64,000 nucleotides of DNA from Oscillospiraceae bacterium (GCA_017848115.1 JAGAKZ010000045.1:1-64000), one strand, 5' to 3'; positions 8,603 to 18,400 are shown, numbered from the stretch's first letter. The notes: generated by a model not told the origin, from the sequence alone. Made by a program: numbers and translations.

Positions 8603-11275
8603 CTATATGTACTCCGGAACATCTTCTGCTATAAAACAATATTTTTCTTCCGGAGAAACATTTTTAATATTTTTTATTCTTGGATATCTGTTTTTTCTCA
8701 TCTGTGCAAGAAATCTTTCCACTGCTCTCGCATTTCCCGTTTTGTCATCCCTGTTTTCATACAACTGTTTCATATATTCATGCACTTTTTCAAGTGTTTC
8801 TTCTGTATAAAAATCTTTGGAATCTTTACACATCTTCTTAAAAATTTCTGTAAGCTGCAAAGGTGTATAGTCTTCAAAATCATATCTTGTACATCTTGAA
8901 AGTATACCCGCATTTGCAGATACAAAAGATTCATACTCTGTTTTGTAAACGATAAAAACAACATTAAAATCTTTTCGTTCCTCAACCATTCTGTTCATCA
9001 TAGCGTTTAATGCTGCATGTCCATAATTTTTATCTTTTGAAAGCTGATAAGCTTCTTCTATGATGAGAACTGTATTGTTCTGAACAGCCAGATCTATCTT
9101 TTCGTTTATTATTTTCTGTGAATCTCCCACATGAGTACCTATTATGCCTGAAGCATCAACTATGATCGGCTTTTTTCCACCCATTATACCTGTTGCATAA
9201 TAAAGTTGTGACACAAGAGAAGCGGCTGTAGACTTTCCTGTTCCGGGATTTCCAACCCATATCATGTGCTCCGGTCCCGGATACTCTATACCTTTGTCCT
9301 GACATTCATCGTACAGATTGCATTGATCATCAAACATCTTTTCGAGAAACTCCATACCGATGTAATTTCTGAGTTCCGCATATGCCTGCTCTCTTGTAGA
9401 TGCACCAAACCCTTCAAAAAGGTGCTGGGATGTATCAAAATCTTCTTTTGATACAAGAGGATACGACTGACCTGTCCTCATACGTGCATTGCTTATGACG
9501 GTTTTTGAAAGTGTAACAACATCTCTGGCATTTCCAAAAGTCTTCCTGTCACGCTCTTTATACAGATTTACAAAATAGCAGTTCAGTTTTTCATCTGTTT
9601 CACTGTCAAAATCAAGTCCGTTTTTCTGTATGCAGTCTCTGAATATTTTTTCAAGAACCTCAGGTTTATAATCATCAATATTGATCACATTTCTCATGTC
9701 AAATCTTGACGGAAGACCTTCGTTCATATTAAAAAACTCACTCATTCGTGAACGATAACCGGCTATAACTACACAAAAACGATATCGTGGATTTGTCATA
9801 GCAGCAACAAGCGTATTTATTACTTCAGCACAATAGTTTTCACCTGAGCTACCCGAATCGCCGTTATTTATAAGGGAGTATACTTCATCTATAAAGAGTA
9901 CACCTTCCTGAGCTCTTTCAATAGCATTTACAGTGTTTATAGCAGATGAACCAACATACTGTCCGACAAGTGTATCTCTCGAAGCAAATACTGTATGACC
10001 TGATTTTAAAATTTTGTGTTTATAGAGTATCCTGCCTATAAGTTTTGCTATTTCTGTTTTTCCGACACCCGGATTTCCTTGTATAACAAAATTTGGTATC
10101 TTATATGTTGCTCCCAAAGAAGAAAGATTTTCAAATCTTTCAGATACAAATATATTATCTGTCTTTTCATCTATACACGAACTATTATGCTTTGCAAAGT
10201 TTTCAAACTCTTTTATATTTCTGGATATAACATCACAGGCGTTTTCCCATCCGCTCTCTCTGCGACTTTCAAGAAATTCTTCAGGATCATCGAGTGAATA
10301 TTTTATTCCTTTTTCAAGATATATCTTTCTTAAAACATCAGAGTTAAAGGTTATAACATCTTCTTTTCTGTCACTCATAAATATTTCTATTCGTTCCCTG
10401 AATGTATTGAGTCCGCTTTCAGACTGAGTGCAGAAAAAAAGCATAGTACTTACAATATCTTCTATAGTTTCTTTATTCCAGTCAAAAGACAATCTTTTTA
10501 CTGTATGACCATTTTTACATCCGACTATCGCCCAGTAAAAAAGAAGATTTTTCATTTCATCACTTCCGGGCTGTTTAACAACCAGACAAGTATCAGAATT
10601 AAACAGTCTTTTTCCGTCCGAATCTTCGGTTATAAAAAGCGACGACATGGAAAGTTCACTGCTTGAAGTTAGCATCTGCTGTATTTCCTTTGTACCAAGC
10701 CCCTTCGAAAGAAATATACAGATATTTCTGTTTTCACCGGTCATTGATTTCCAGTTTTCAAAAAGACGATTATAATTTCTTCGGCTCACACTATCTGTCC
10801 TGTTTACAAAATCATCCAGACTTGTAAACACAATAGCCGTCCTCTTGTGACGATACTTCATAAGTGCTTCTGCTTTATGAATAAAATCAGCATCGCTCTC
10901 CATAGGATAACGCATATTAGGTGTTTTTTGAATCTTATCATCTCTGTCTTGTTTTTTCGGACTTTTTTCTTTTACTCCGAAAACATTGAATATATCATCT
11001 TCATCTTCTGTATCATCAATTTCTTTATCAATAGTTTTATTTTTAGATTTCAGACTGTCTGCATAATTTATCGCACTTTCACGATCATGAAAGTAAAGAC
11101 CCATGCCACTTCCTGAATAAAAAACAACACACTCATATCCTATTTGTCTGAGATAACCACACAAATAATGTTCAAAGCTTACTATCTGCAAATCAGGAGT
11201 GCAAAATGAGTCCATAATATTTCCCGATATGCAAAATATACGATGCGAGGAGTATTCAAAAATTGACTTGTTCAA
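8603..11275 (-). CDS. Tandem AAA+ ATPase of the CbxX/CfqX (EccA/SpoVK-like) family
   Basis: An 890-residue protein with two AAA+ modules. AAA1 has Walker A GNPGVGKT (400-407), Walker B LFIDEVY (near 460-466) and an arginine-finger PSRFD (522-526). AAA2 has GNPGTGKS (675-682), a variant Walker B LIIEEAY (737-743; usual Asp replaced by Glu) and LSRCT. The N-terminal 340 residues form a separate alpha/beta region that begins with an FCISG..DSFCTPDL element. CbxX-family ATPases remodel protein complexes (rubisco activase, ESX secretion EccA). Here it probably assembles or disassembles the coiled-coil or Hsp70 partners. The start is TTG at 11275, preceded by AGAGGTG at correct spacing. Its stop lies 14 bases before the GTPase start. 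Confidence 0.85.
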   Translation of the reverse strand: MNKSIFEYSSHRIFCISGNIMDSFCTPDLQIVSFEHYLCGYLRQIGYECVVFYSGSGMGLYFHDRESAINYADSLKSKNKTIDKEIDDTEDEDDIFNVFGVKEKSPKKQDRDDKIQKTPNMRYPMESDADFIHKAEALMKYRHKRTAIVFTSLDDFVNRTDSVSRRNYNRLFENWKSMTGENRNICIFLSKGLGTKEIQQMLTSSSELSMSSLFITEDSDGKRLFNSDTCLVVKQPGSDEMKNLLFYWAIVGCKNGHTVKRLSFDWNKETIEDIVSTMLFFCTQSESGLNTFRERIEIFMSDRKEDVITFNSDVLRKIYLEKGIKYSLDDPEEFLESRRESGWENACDVISRNIKEFENFAKHNSSCIDEKTDNIFVSERFENLSSLGATYKIPNFVIQGNPGVGKTEIAKLIGRILYKHKILKSGHTVFASRDTLVGQYVGSSAINTVNAIERAQEGVLFIDEVYSLINNGDSGSSGENYCAEVINTLVAAMTNPRYRFCVVIAGYRSRMSEFFNMNEGLPSRFDMRNVINIDDYKPEVLEKIFRDCIQKNGLDFDSETDEKLNCYFVNLYKERDRKTFGNARDVVTLSKTVISNARMRTGQSYPLVSKEDFDTSQHLFEGFGASTREQAYAELRNYIGMEFLEKMFDDQCNLYDECQDKGIEYPGPEHMIWVGNPGTGKSTAASLVSQLYYATGIMGGKKPIIVDASGIIGTHVGDSQKIINEKIDLAVQNNTVLIIEEAYQLSKDKNYGHAALNAMMNRMVEERKDFNVVFIVYKTEYESFVSANAGILSRCTRYDFEDYTPLQLTEIFKKMCKDSKDFYTEETLEKVHEYMKQLYENRDDKTGNARAVERFLAQMRKNRYPRIKNIKNVSPEEKYCFIAEDVPEYI

Positions 11276-11281
11276 AAATTA

Positions 11282-12700
11282 TCACCTCTGTCTTTGAGAA
11301 ATCTTTTTAGGATTTGATATGCGTTCCTTTCCGTCTATATCTTTTGCATTTTTATTTCTTGTGCTCTCATTACAATTTATACTTACAGCAGCAATTTCTT
11401 TGCAATCTGTTTTCAGCCTGTCTACAATATCTTTTCTGTACTGTTCACGACTTTCTTCGGAACACTCGATATCATTACTTTCAATAATTATCTGAGTTTT
11501 TATCTCATCTTCATCATCTGTATACGGCACCATTGATATGACTAGTTCTTCCCCGGTCAGTTCACACTTGTAAGTTCGTTCACTCGCTCGTACAGGATCC
11601 CCGTCTGTATAAAAAGTTTTTTTAAGTTCAAAACCTTTTCCGACAAGTGTATTGTAGATATTTCTCTCTGCTTTCATCCTGTTCAAGCTATATGTCATAA
11701 GATAAAATGCATCATTTACCGCTTCTATAAATTCACGATGAAGAGTACTTACTTCCTGCAGCATTTTACGGAGTTCAGAAGGATGGATGTCATGCTGTGA
11801 CATCTCCTCTAACCGAGAAATCTTACTGAGTATTTCTTTGTCATTTCCCTCCATAAAATCAGTAAGATCCAATTCCAATACACGCTCTCCCTCTTTGTAT
11901 TCAACATTTTTTATTGATTCGGCATATTCTCTGACTTCCGCAATCATAAAAATCATGCTACTTCTAAAGTACACCTTTTCTTTTTCCGCAGCATCTGATT
12001 TATAATGATTCATATATATCTCTGTTATTGCCGATGTCGCAAGGCTGATGGCTGACTGATAACTTTCAAGCGAAATATCTTTTTGTGCCTGTAAAATATA
12101 ACTGTCCGCAACATTTGTCTTCAACTGCTTTGAAAGAAGAAGTGCATCATTTACCAGTTCTTCTGCTCTGTTTTTTGCAATTAATTCTTTTAAACTTTCA
12201 TCATTGTTTATTTTTTCTGTCTGTAAAAAAATTTCTTCACGTAAAGCCGACAGATCGGCAACTATCTGTGCATTGCTTCTGTTTATGGTATCATGATAAC
12301 TCTTTTGAAAATCAGCATTGAGTTTTTCGATATTTGCAAGCGTTCTGTTTTCGGACTCTTTAAGATACTTCCTGAATTCATCTGCTGTACTGTTCTCAAT
12401 ATAATCAGCTGTTTTGTTGTGAATTTCTTTAAGACTCTCAGTAAGAGCAACTATACTGTCATCAAACTTTTCAGTATGGGACTGAATACTGTCTCTTACA
12501 GATTTTTCAAGAGCATCTATTCCACGGCTTAAACCTTCAATCTTTTTTCTCTCCTGTTTTTTGTTATAGTTATGAATGGCTATAGCACCTGCAAACACAC
12601 ATTTTCCTGCTGCTTTTGCCATATTTTCAGCCGCGTTTGTAATTGATAACATCATCATGGCAGGCGTAAAAAAAATTGAACCTGTACTTATTCCACTCAT
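11282..12700 (-). CDS. Coiled-coil protein A of the operon
   Basis: The first 45 residues are hydrophobic or amphipathic (FFTPAMMMLSITNAAENM, then a GKCVFAGAIAIH segment) and might bind membrane. About 130 residues of coiled coil follow (60-190), then a helical domain, then an alpha/beta C-terminal domain near 350-440 containing TDGDPVRASERTY and ELVISMVPYTDD. The protein from the gene upstream has the same plan and similar C-terminal signature residues, so the two look like paralogues that could form a heteromer. The AGGAGG ribosome site lies inside the last codons of the upstream gene, so the pair is translationally coupled. No known family recognised. Confidence 0.7.
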   Translation of the reverse strand: MSGISTGSIFFTPAMMMLSITNAAENMAKAAGKCVFAGAIAIHNYNKKQERKKIEGLSRGIDALEKSVRDSIQSHTEKFDDSIVALTESLKEIHNKTADYIENSTADEFRKYLKESENRTLANIEKLNADFQKSYHDTINRSNAQIVADLSALREEIFLQTEKINNDESLKELIAKNRAEELVNDALLLSKQLKTNVADSYILQAQKDISLESYQSAISLATSAITEIYMNHYKSDAAEKEKVYFRSSMIFMIAEVREYAESIKNVEYKEGERVLELDLTDFMEGNDKEILSKISRLEEMSQHDIHPSELRKMLQEVSTLHREFIEAVNDAFYLMTYSLNRMKAERNIYNTLVGKGFELKKTFYTDGDPVRASERTYKCELTGEELVISMVPYTDDEDEIKTQIIIESNDIECSEESREQYRKDIVDRLKTDCKEIAAVSINCNESTRNKNAKDIDGKERISNPKKISQRQR

Positions 12701-12701
12701 C

Positions 12702-14132
12702 TCAACGTGTCCTCCTCATTGCAGATATTTCCTTTCTTCGCTTTTGGGCAGCAGTGTCTTTCATGCTATCAAACGCTTTTTGCATATCATCAAAACTTTT
12801 GTTGCTCTGCAAAATAACCTGGACATCTCCTGATATTTCTTTTATCTGATTTACCAGACTGTCCTGTGTTGCTTTAAGATTTTCAGCGGTTCCGTTTCCG
12901 GTATGTTCAATAAAAATACCAATAGAATTTATAACAACAACATTATCGGTGCATATCGGAAAAATGGATATATTTATATTTTTCCCTGCTTCTTTTGCAA
13001 AAATAAAATATTCATTTCTGATATCTCCATCCTTAAAACCTTTTTTAAGGATTTCACATCCTCTTGTATCTGACAGATATTTTATAAGTTTTAATGATAT
13101 AACCGCTCCTCGCATAAATGACGAAGTAAAATTGGTGTGAATATGATGTGCCAGGTCACAGGTTTTCCTGTGAATATCTGTAACATTATGTACCATATCT
13201 GCAAGTTCTTCAAAAGTCATAGCATTTTCATATTTACGCTGATTTTTAAGAAAATCAACAATTTTTTCTTCTTTACTTTCTCCTTTGCATTGACATATAC
13301 GCTGGGTAACTTGATGATATTTTTCTATTTCCAAAATGATCCGGCTATATTCTTCATTGCACCAGAAATCAAACGTATCACTTTCTCTTCCGTCTGTTAC
13401 CTTGAATAACTCTTTTTCAAAAAAATCGTTTTGCACTATCCTGAATTGTTCAGACTCAATAAATTCCTTTACGTGTATGGTATATGCCTCAAGCTGATAA
13501 AAATACCGCTTCCACTGATCAAAACTTTTTTTTATTCTGTCCTCAGCAGCGGCTATCTGAAATTCCATGCTTGACGAATTTGCCATACACGCCTCATAAA
13601 AACCCAGTCTGAAATCTACTTTTGACTGCTCCATCTGCATAAGCAATGCATCTGCAGAATTTGGTTCAAAAAATTCATGAGGATATTTTCTTGAAAAATC
13701 ACCAAAAACATCATACACTTTTTCCATACGTCTGCGAGCTTCCTCTTCTTTAAGGTTTTCCTTTTCGGTGATACGTCGGCTCATATCATGAAGTTCTTCC
13801 GATAATTCTTTTTCTATACGATTCATTTCAATACGCATATCATCATTTTCATTTTTCAGTTTTGCGTATTCGTCATTTATCTTCTCTACTTCAAGTTTGA
13901 GATGTTTATCCATACGCTCTCTGTATGTTTCAAATTCCTTATGATACTGTGCACTCAGCATCTCATTATGTGATGTCACTTTTTCCTGTATATCATTTCT
14001 CAGTTCTTCAAGCTCACGACTTACAGTACGTTCATAATTTTTTCTTATAACATCCATATTGTCTGAATTGTTTTTATACTGTTTACGCAATCTTTCAAGT
14101 TTACGGCTAAGTAAAACTGTTTCTGTACTCAT
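12702..14132 (-). CDS. Coiled-coil protein B, paralogue of protein A
   Basis: A 476-residue protein. The N-terminal 135 residues are an almost uninterrupted, highly charged coiled coil. A helical middle and an alpha/beta C-terminal domain follow (about 350-440) with FKDGDIRNEYF and NISIFPICTD, matching the layout of DGDPVR and VISMVPYTDD in the neighbouring protein. Unlike protein A it has no hydrophobic N-terminus, so one partner may be membrane-bound and the other soluble. Ribosome site GGGGTGGG precedes the ATG. No known family recognised; a role as filament or scaffold is inferred only from its shape and its AAA+, Hsp70 and GTPase neighbours. Confidence 0.7.
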   Translation of the reverse strand: MSTETVLLSRKLERLRKQYKNNSDNMDVIRKNYERTVSRELEELRNDIQEKVTSHNEMLSAQYHKEFETYRERMDKHLKLEVEKINDEYAKLKNENDDMRIEMNRIEKELSEELHDMSRRITEKENLKEEEARRRMEKVYDVFGDFSRKYPHEFFEPNSADALLMQMEQSKVDFRLGFYEACMANSSSMEFQIAAAEDRIKKSFDQWKRYFYQLEAYTIHVKEFIESEQFRIVQNDFFEKELFKVTDGRESDTFDFWCNEEYSRIILEIEKYHQVTQRICQCKGESKEEKIVDFLKNQRKYENAMTFEELADMVHNVTDIHRKTCDLAHHIHTNFTSSFMRGAVISLKLIKYLSDTRGCEILKKGFKDGDIRNEYFIFAKEAGKNINISIFPICTDNVVVINSIGIFIEHTGNGTAENLKATQDSLVNQIKEISGDVQVILQSNKSFDDMQKAFDSMKDTAAQKRRKEISAMRRTR

Positions 14133-14148
14133 AATCCCACCCCGATTT

Positions 14149-15015
14149 TCAGATATTCAGTTCATCGTCTATAATGTTCTTTATATCTGCCCTTTTTTGT
14201 GCCAACACAGCTATATGCTTCATAATAGTATCTATCTCACATTTTATACCTTCAAGTTTTTCTGAAATTTTATCATATCCATCATCATTTTTATAAAAAG
14301 AAAGTATATCATCAAAGTATGAAAGTTTTTGTAAAAGTTGCTCTGATGTTTCAGAATTATTCTCACTTTGCTCTATATCAAAACGGAGTTTCTGTTTCTT
14401 TAACTCTAATGAAGAAATATCTTCTTTTATTTTTTCAAGATTATCAACTTCTGTCTGAATATCCTGAATTTTTTCCTGAAGCCGAACCTTTTCTGAAATA
14501 AGAATCTCATTTTCTTTTTTCTTTTCAAATATTTTTTCTTCAAGAATATTTATTTCAGAACAAAGCTCTCTGTTTTCACCGGTTAATGATTTATATTCTG
14601 ATATCTGTACCTTATTTTCATTATGAGTATTTAAATTTTCAAATTCAAGATACAACATATCAAGCGAAGAATCATAACCTATCCTGATACTCTGGCAGCT
14701 GCAATTACCATTGCTGGTATTTTCTCTTCCTCTGATCTCATAATAAGCTTCTATTTTTTTATTAAAAATTATAGACGCTGATTTCAGATGATATCGGTCA
14801 GACGGTTTATACTGAACAGAAAATTTTAACTTTCCGGCTTCATCATTTACAGAAGGGTTTATGCACTGTATAACTACAGGGGTTTGTATAAATAAATTTG
14901 ATTTTGGTTCGCTCGGTTGAATAATGTGAATAATTTCAAAATCAAGTTCACCGCTTAAAAAATCTTTACAAACAGGATCCTCAAAAGTTAATATACATTC
15001 ATTACCAATATACAA
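14149..15015 (-). CDS. Beta-domain plus coiled-coil protein
   Basis: The N-terminal 140 residues look like a beta-rich domain (alternating short strands, no helix-forming stretches). It is followed by a coiled coil of about 100 residues (145-245) and a short C-terminal helix. The start is TTG at 15015 with a perfect AGGAGG eight bases before it. It sits between the kinase C-lobe gene and coiled-coil protein B, with gaps of 16 to 29 bases, so it belongs to the same transcript. No family is recognised; it is the third coiled-coil protein in a row and may be an adaptor. Confidence 0.65.
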   Translation of the reverse strand: MYIGNECILTFEDPVCKDFLSGELDFEIIHIIQPSEPKSNLFIQTPVVIQCINPSVNDEAGKLKFSVQYKPSDRYHLKSASIIFNKKIEAYYEIRGRENTSNGNCSCQSIRIGYDSSLDMLYLEFENLNTHNENKVQISEYKSLTGENRELCSEINILEEKIFEKKKENEILISEKVRLQEKIQDIQTEVDNLEKIKEDISSLELKKQKLRFDIEQSENNSETSEQLLQKLSYFDDILSFYKNDDGYDKISEKLEGIKCEIDTIMKHIAVLAQKRADIKNIIDDELNI

Positions 15016-15044
15016 TGCAAATACCTCCTTTTATTTCAGTACAT

Positions 15045-15845
15045 CTAACATGAACAAAACTTAATATTTTCCTGTGGCACACAAACGATTTTTCCTGAAA
15101 AATCTATACCACAAAGCTTGACAGACATCTGACTGTTATCATTCTTTAATTCAACAGAAAGCTTGTCAAACCCGTTAAATTCCGTACTTATCAACGCATA
15201 CGGTTCTATACAGTCACCATACATACTTGACGGATTTGTTATATGTGATTTGCTTTTATGCCTGCGTGAAACAGCTATCTTAAAAGTCCCCGATTCATCA
15301 ACAGGAATCTCGTATCTCTGCATGCTTCCATTTTCGTTATCCAAAAGCTTCACAAACTGTATCCTTCCGGAACGCTTGTTGTTGAGAATGATGCCATAAT
15401 CATAATTTTTCTCGATATACGGAAAAGAACTGCACTCGCTGCTTTTTTCCGGATTTTTTTCTTTTTCGGAAAAAGTCAGATCTTTTTCTGCTTTCTCAAT
15501 AATCTGTATGCATTCTTCAAGAGAAATTCTATTCTCTCTTTTATACATTGTCATTTTTTCAAGTATATCAGAAAACACAGCATATTCTTCACAGATATAT
15601 TTTCTTTCTATAACTGCGCCTTCTGTATCTGCCATCATAAAATATTCATCAGAAGGAGTTGATATATATTCAAAAAAATCTTTTCCAAAAAGCAACTCAA
15701 ATAAAAACATACCACAAGAGTAAACTTCTGATGCTTCGTCACTCTGGTAAACACCCATAAATTCCTGAGGATCACGATATTTTCCGATATGTTCTTTATT
15801 TTGAACTGATTTTAAAAACAAATCTAACTTATCTTTTAAATCCAT
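15045..15845 (-). CDS. Truncated protein-kinase-like C-lobe with C-terminal beta domain
   Basis: Residues 24-118 match the late subdomains of a Ser/Thr kinase: a PQEF element like the APE motif, SEVYSCGMFLFELLFGK (39-55) like subdomain IX (DVYSLGVLLYELLTG), and RENRISLEECI (103-113) like the RPS element of subdomain XI. The N-lobe, the ATP-binding Lys, HRD and DFG are all absent, and only nine bases separate this gene from the Hsp70 gene upstream, so the missing part is not nearby in another frame. It cannot be an active kinase alone; a protein-binding pseudokinase remnant is most likely. The C-terminal 120 residues are beta-rich and unrecognised. AGGAGG precedes the ATG. Confidence 0.65.
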   Translation of the reverse strand: MDLKDKLDLFLKSVQNKEHIGKYRDPQEFMGVYQSDEASEVYSCGMFLFELLFGKDFFEYISTPSDEYFMMADTEGAVIERKYICEEYAVFSDILEKMTMYKRENRISLEECIQIIEKAEKDLTFSEKEKNPEKSSECSSFPYIEKNYDYGIILNNKRSGRIQFVKLLDNENGSMQRYEIPVDESGTFKIAVSRRHKSKSHITNPSSMYGDCIEPYALISTEFNGFDKLSVELKNDNSQMSVKLCGIDFSGKIVCVPQENIKFCSC

Positions 15846-15854
15846 GATAACCTC

Positions 15855-17366
15855 CTAAACTTCAAAACTTACTTCCACACTTCTGTTATGATCATTCAGG
15901 TCTTCAGCACTGACTGTCATAATTCCTTTTTTATCAAATCTGAAAATAGTTTCTATCCGCTGCTCACCACGATCCATCGGAATTATATCATTGAAAATAA
16001 ATTCTCCGATTTTTCTGTAAGAAATATTGCTAAAATCATTTGGATCTCCGCTGTATTCGTATATTTCAAAACGCATTTCTGTTTCAAATCTTCCGTTGTT
16101 TGTATAAGTATGATGCGTTTCAAAATTTTCATCTATATCCGCTCCGGCAGCAATGATGGTGTCCATATACATTTTCCCTTTTTCATTTCTGCATATTATT
16201 CCAAGTGAATTTAAAAGTTTGTTTACGACATGAATATTTTCATCACAAGCCTTTATAGCTGCGCCTCTGGCAATTGCAGTAAGATATTTTTCATTATCAG
16301 TCATATCAGCCGCACAAATGACATCACTGTCAGAGTATGTGTCTTCGATGTACTGGCGTATATACGGGTCATTACTCATTCCACCGACAAATAATATATG
16401 ATCTATATTGTATTCGTTAATACTGTCGTTTGATATGAGTTCTTTTACCCATTTATATAAGTCATCACAAGCGGATAAATATTCATTAAAAGAAAGATCA
16501 AGCTGAAATTTGCAGTCACTCTGACACACATTTTTCTTCTCACATATACTACATACTTCATCAGCATTTATTGTAACATCACTGTTTTTTTGATATAGCT
16601 CTTTTTTTACATATTCCGAGATTTTTTCAATCTTATGTTTAATTTGTTTTCTTGATGCTCCCCATACAGTAGATGAATCTGTAAGATTTTGACCTGAACA
16701 TGATCTGAACTGCTCAAAAATAATTTTGCTTATCCTGCCGTCAAAATCATTTCCTCCAAGGTGTCTTATACCATCAGCGGCAAGAACATTAAATCCCGTC
16801 ACACCATTATTTCCTTCAAGTTCTATAAGTGCAACATCCATTGTGCCGCCACCTATATCAATGACGTATACTTTTTCTCCGGCTTTAAAGTTATCATCAT
16901 TGTACGCAAGAACTGCGGCAACAGGTTCTTTAAGTATTTCTATTAGAGAAATTCCTGCTCGCTTTACAGCTGCAGCAGTTCTTTTTATCTGATCTTCACC
17001 AAACTTTGCAGGAACTGTAACAACTGCCTTGAATTTTTTTACATCTGGAAATTTTTCTGACAAAGTATTTTTAACTTTTTTAAGTATCTCAAAAGCTACA
17101 TCCTCAGCCTTAAAACGCTTTCCGTCTATATCCCAACTCTTGATCTTGTCATCCATAAAAATCTTTGAAGTTGAAATAAATCCTGCCGGATTGGATTTTG
17201 CCGCTTCCAGTGCAGGGCTACCCACTAACATCTTTCCCCTGTCATAACATATACATGATGGTAAAATAATAGAATCGCCCTCAAACTTCAAAAACTCGAT
17301 ATTTCCAAATATATTCATCCAGCCAACAATAGTATTTGTAGTTCCGAGATCAATGCCTATATTCAC
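15855..17366 (-). CDS. Divergent Hsp70 with a Cys4 insert and no lid
   Basis: Hsp70 ATPase motifs are present: phosphate-1 GIDLGTTNT (4-12), phosphate-2 VIDIGGGTMDVAL (168-180) and the adenosine motif LFVGGMSND (325-333). At 503 residues it is about 100 shorter than DnaK. The substrate-binding beta part is short and the helical lid and C-terminal tail are missing. Unusually, the nucleotide domain carries C272-x2-C275-x5-C281-x3-C285, a possible metal site or redox switch. Start is GTG with GAGGGTGATG before it, embedded in the end of the zinc-ribbon membrane gene. It probably serves as an ATP-driven switch dedicated to this operon rather than as a general chaperone; no J-domain or GrpE gene is in this operon. 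Confidence 0.85.
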   Translation of the reverse strand: MNIGIDLGTTNTIVGWMNIFGNIEFLKFEGDSIILPSCICYDRGKMLVGSPALEAAKSNPAGFISTSKIFMDDKIKSWDIDGKRFKAEDVAFEILKKVKNTLSEKFPDVKKFKAVVTVPAKFGEDQIKRTAAAVKRAGISLIEILKEPVAAVLAYNDDNFKAGEKVYVIDIGGGTMDVALIELEGNNGVTGFNVLAADGIRHLGGNDFDGRISKIIFEQFRSCSGQNLTDSSTVWGASRKQIKHKIEKISEYVKKELYQKNSDVTINADEVCSICEKKNVCQSDCKFQLDLSFNEYLSACDDLYKWVKELISNDSINEYNIDHILFVGGMSNDPYIRQYIEDTYSDSDVICAADMTDNEKYLTAIARGAAIKACDENIHVVNKLLNSLGIICRNEKGKMYMDTIIAAGADIDENFETHHTYTNNGRFETEMRFEIYEYSGDPNDFSNISYRKIGEFIFNDIIPMDRGEQRIETIFRFDKKGIMTVSAEDLNDHNRSVEVSFEV

Positions 17367-17372
17367 ATAACA

Positions 17373-18374
17373 TCACCCTCTCAATCCGATAATCATACGA
17401 ACTATTCTCCATACAACATAAACCCCGATACAAGCCGCTAATATCGGCAGTGACGAGGTTACCAAAAGTGCAAATATTTCTGAAAAGCTTTCCGAAACAG
17501 TCATACCTGCAAAACCTGAAAGCTTATTTTTAAGGAAAAAAAGTATAGTTGTCATAAAAGACAATATTACTGATGTATTAAAATCATATTGTATATGCGT
17601 TTTTTCCCTGTTCACATACACTACAAAGGATATAAATAAAAAAGAGATAGCAAACATACCTGCGGCAGCTTTAGCGGAAGGAATAAATTCTTCCATAACA
17701 CGACGTAGTTCTTCAATAACTTTGCCGGCTAAAAAAGCTTCCTTTAGGGAAGTTGCTATCATGAAAAAGAAAAAAGCTACGAATGCAGTAACCATAAATG
17801 CGACAGGTGACGAGGCAAATCTGATACGACTTTCATTATTTCGCACTCTCCGTGCAAAATATATGTCATCATCGCCTTCGGCAAAATTTCTTATTGCCAT
17901 TTTTCCTGTCACAGTGTGATCAAATCCACTGCATATCGTAGCTCCATCCCCATAATAATCCCCATAGATATGCACCCTTACACGATCGTTCCCTGTTTCG
18001 TCATCACGAGGTCTTATCTCAAAAGAATATAAAGTATCACTGAAACTCTGCTGATATAAAATATAATGTCTCAGTTTAGTAGAAAAACTTCTTGGTTCCT
18101 CTTTTACGGGTCGAACATTTTCAACTATACCACTTAGTGATTTATATTTTTTATACTTAGCAGAAACAGAAATTGATTTTGTCTTCTTGGCTTTTTCTGT
18201 TTTACGTACTTTTATCCCTTTATTATCATACTGTATCTTAGGTCTGTTTATAAGACTTTGTTCTGAAACATCTTCGTATCTCAATTCAGCCTTACATACC
18301 GGACACTTTACACCTGATTTGGTATCGCCGGTATATGGCTTGCCCGGACAAGCCGGGCAATAATAAATCTCCAT
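17373..18374 (-). CDS. Zinc-ribbon integral membrane protein
   Basis: Same N-terminal ribbon as the operon's last gene: YYCPACPGKPYT with C6, C9, C24 and C27. A basic linker rich in Lys/Thr/Ser, a soluble domain of about 80 residues, and four predicted membrane helices in the C-terminal half follow (starting near residues 190, 235, 265 and 300). It is the only clear multi-pass membrane protein of the operon and probably anchors the machine at the membrane, ribbon inside. Start ATG after GGAGGGG. It is the first structural gene behind the XRE regulator, 26 bases downstream. No known family beyond the ribbon. Confidence 0.75.
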   Translation of the reverse strand: MEIYYCPACPGKPYTGDTKSGVKCPVCKAELRYEDVSEQSLINRPKIQYDNKGIKVRKTEKAKKTKSISVSAKYKKYKSLSGIVENVRPVKEEPRSFSTKLRHYILYQQSFSDTLYSFEIRPRDDETGNDRVRVHIYGDYYGDGATICSGFDHTVTGKMAIRNFAEGDDDIYFARRVRNNESRIRFASSPVAFMVTAFVAFFFFMIATSLKEAFLAGKVIEELRRVMEEFIPSAKAAAGMFAISFLFISFVVYVNREKTHIQYDFNTSVILSFMTTILFFLKNKLSGFAGMTVSESFSEIFALLVTSSLPILAACIGVYVVWRIVRMIIGLRG

Positions 18375-18400
18375 ATATACCCCTCCATCATAATGAAGTT

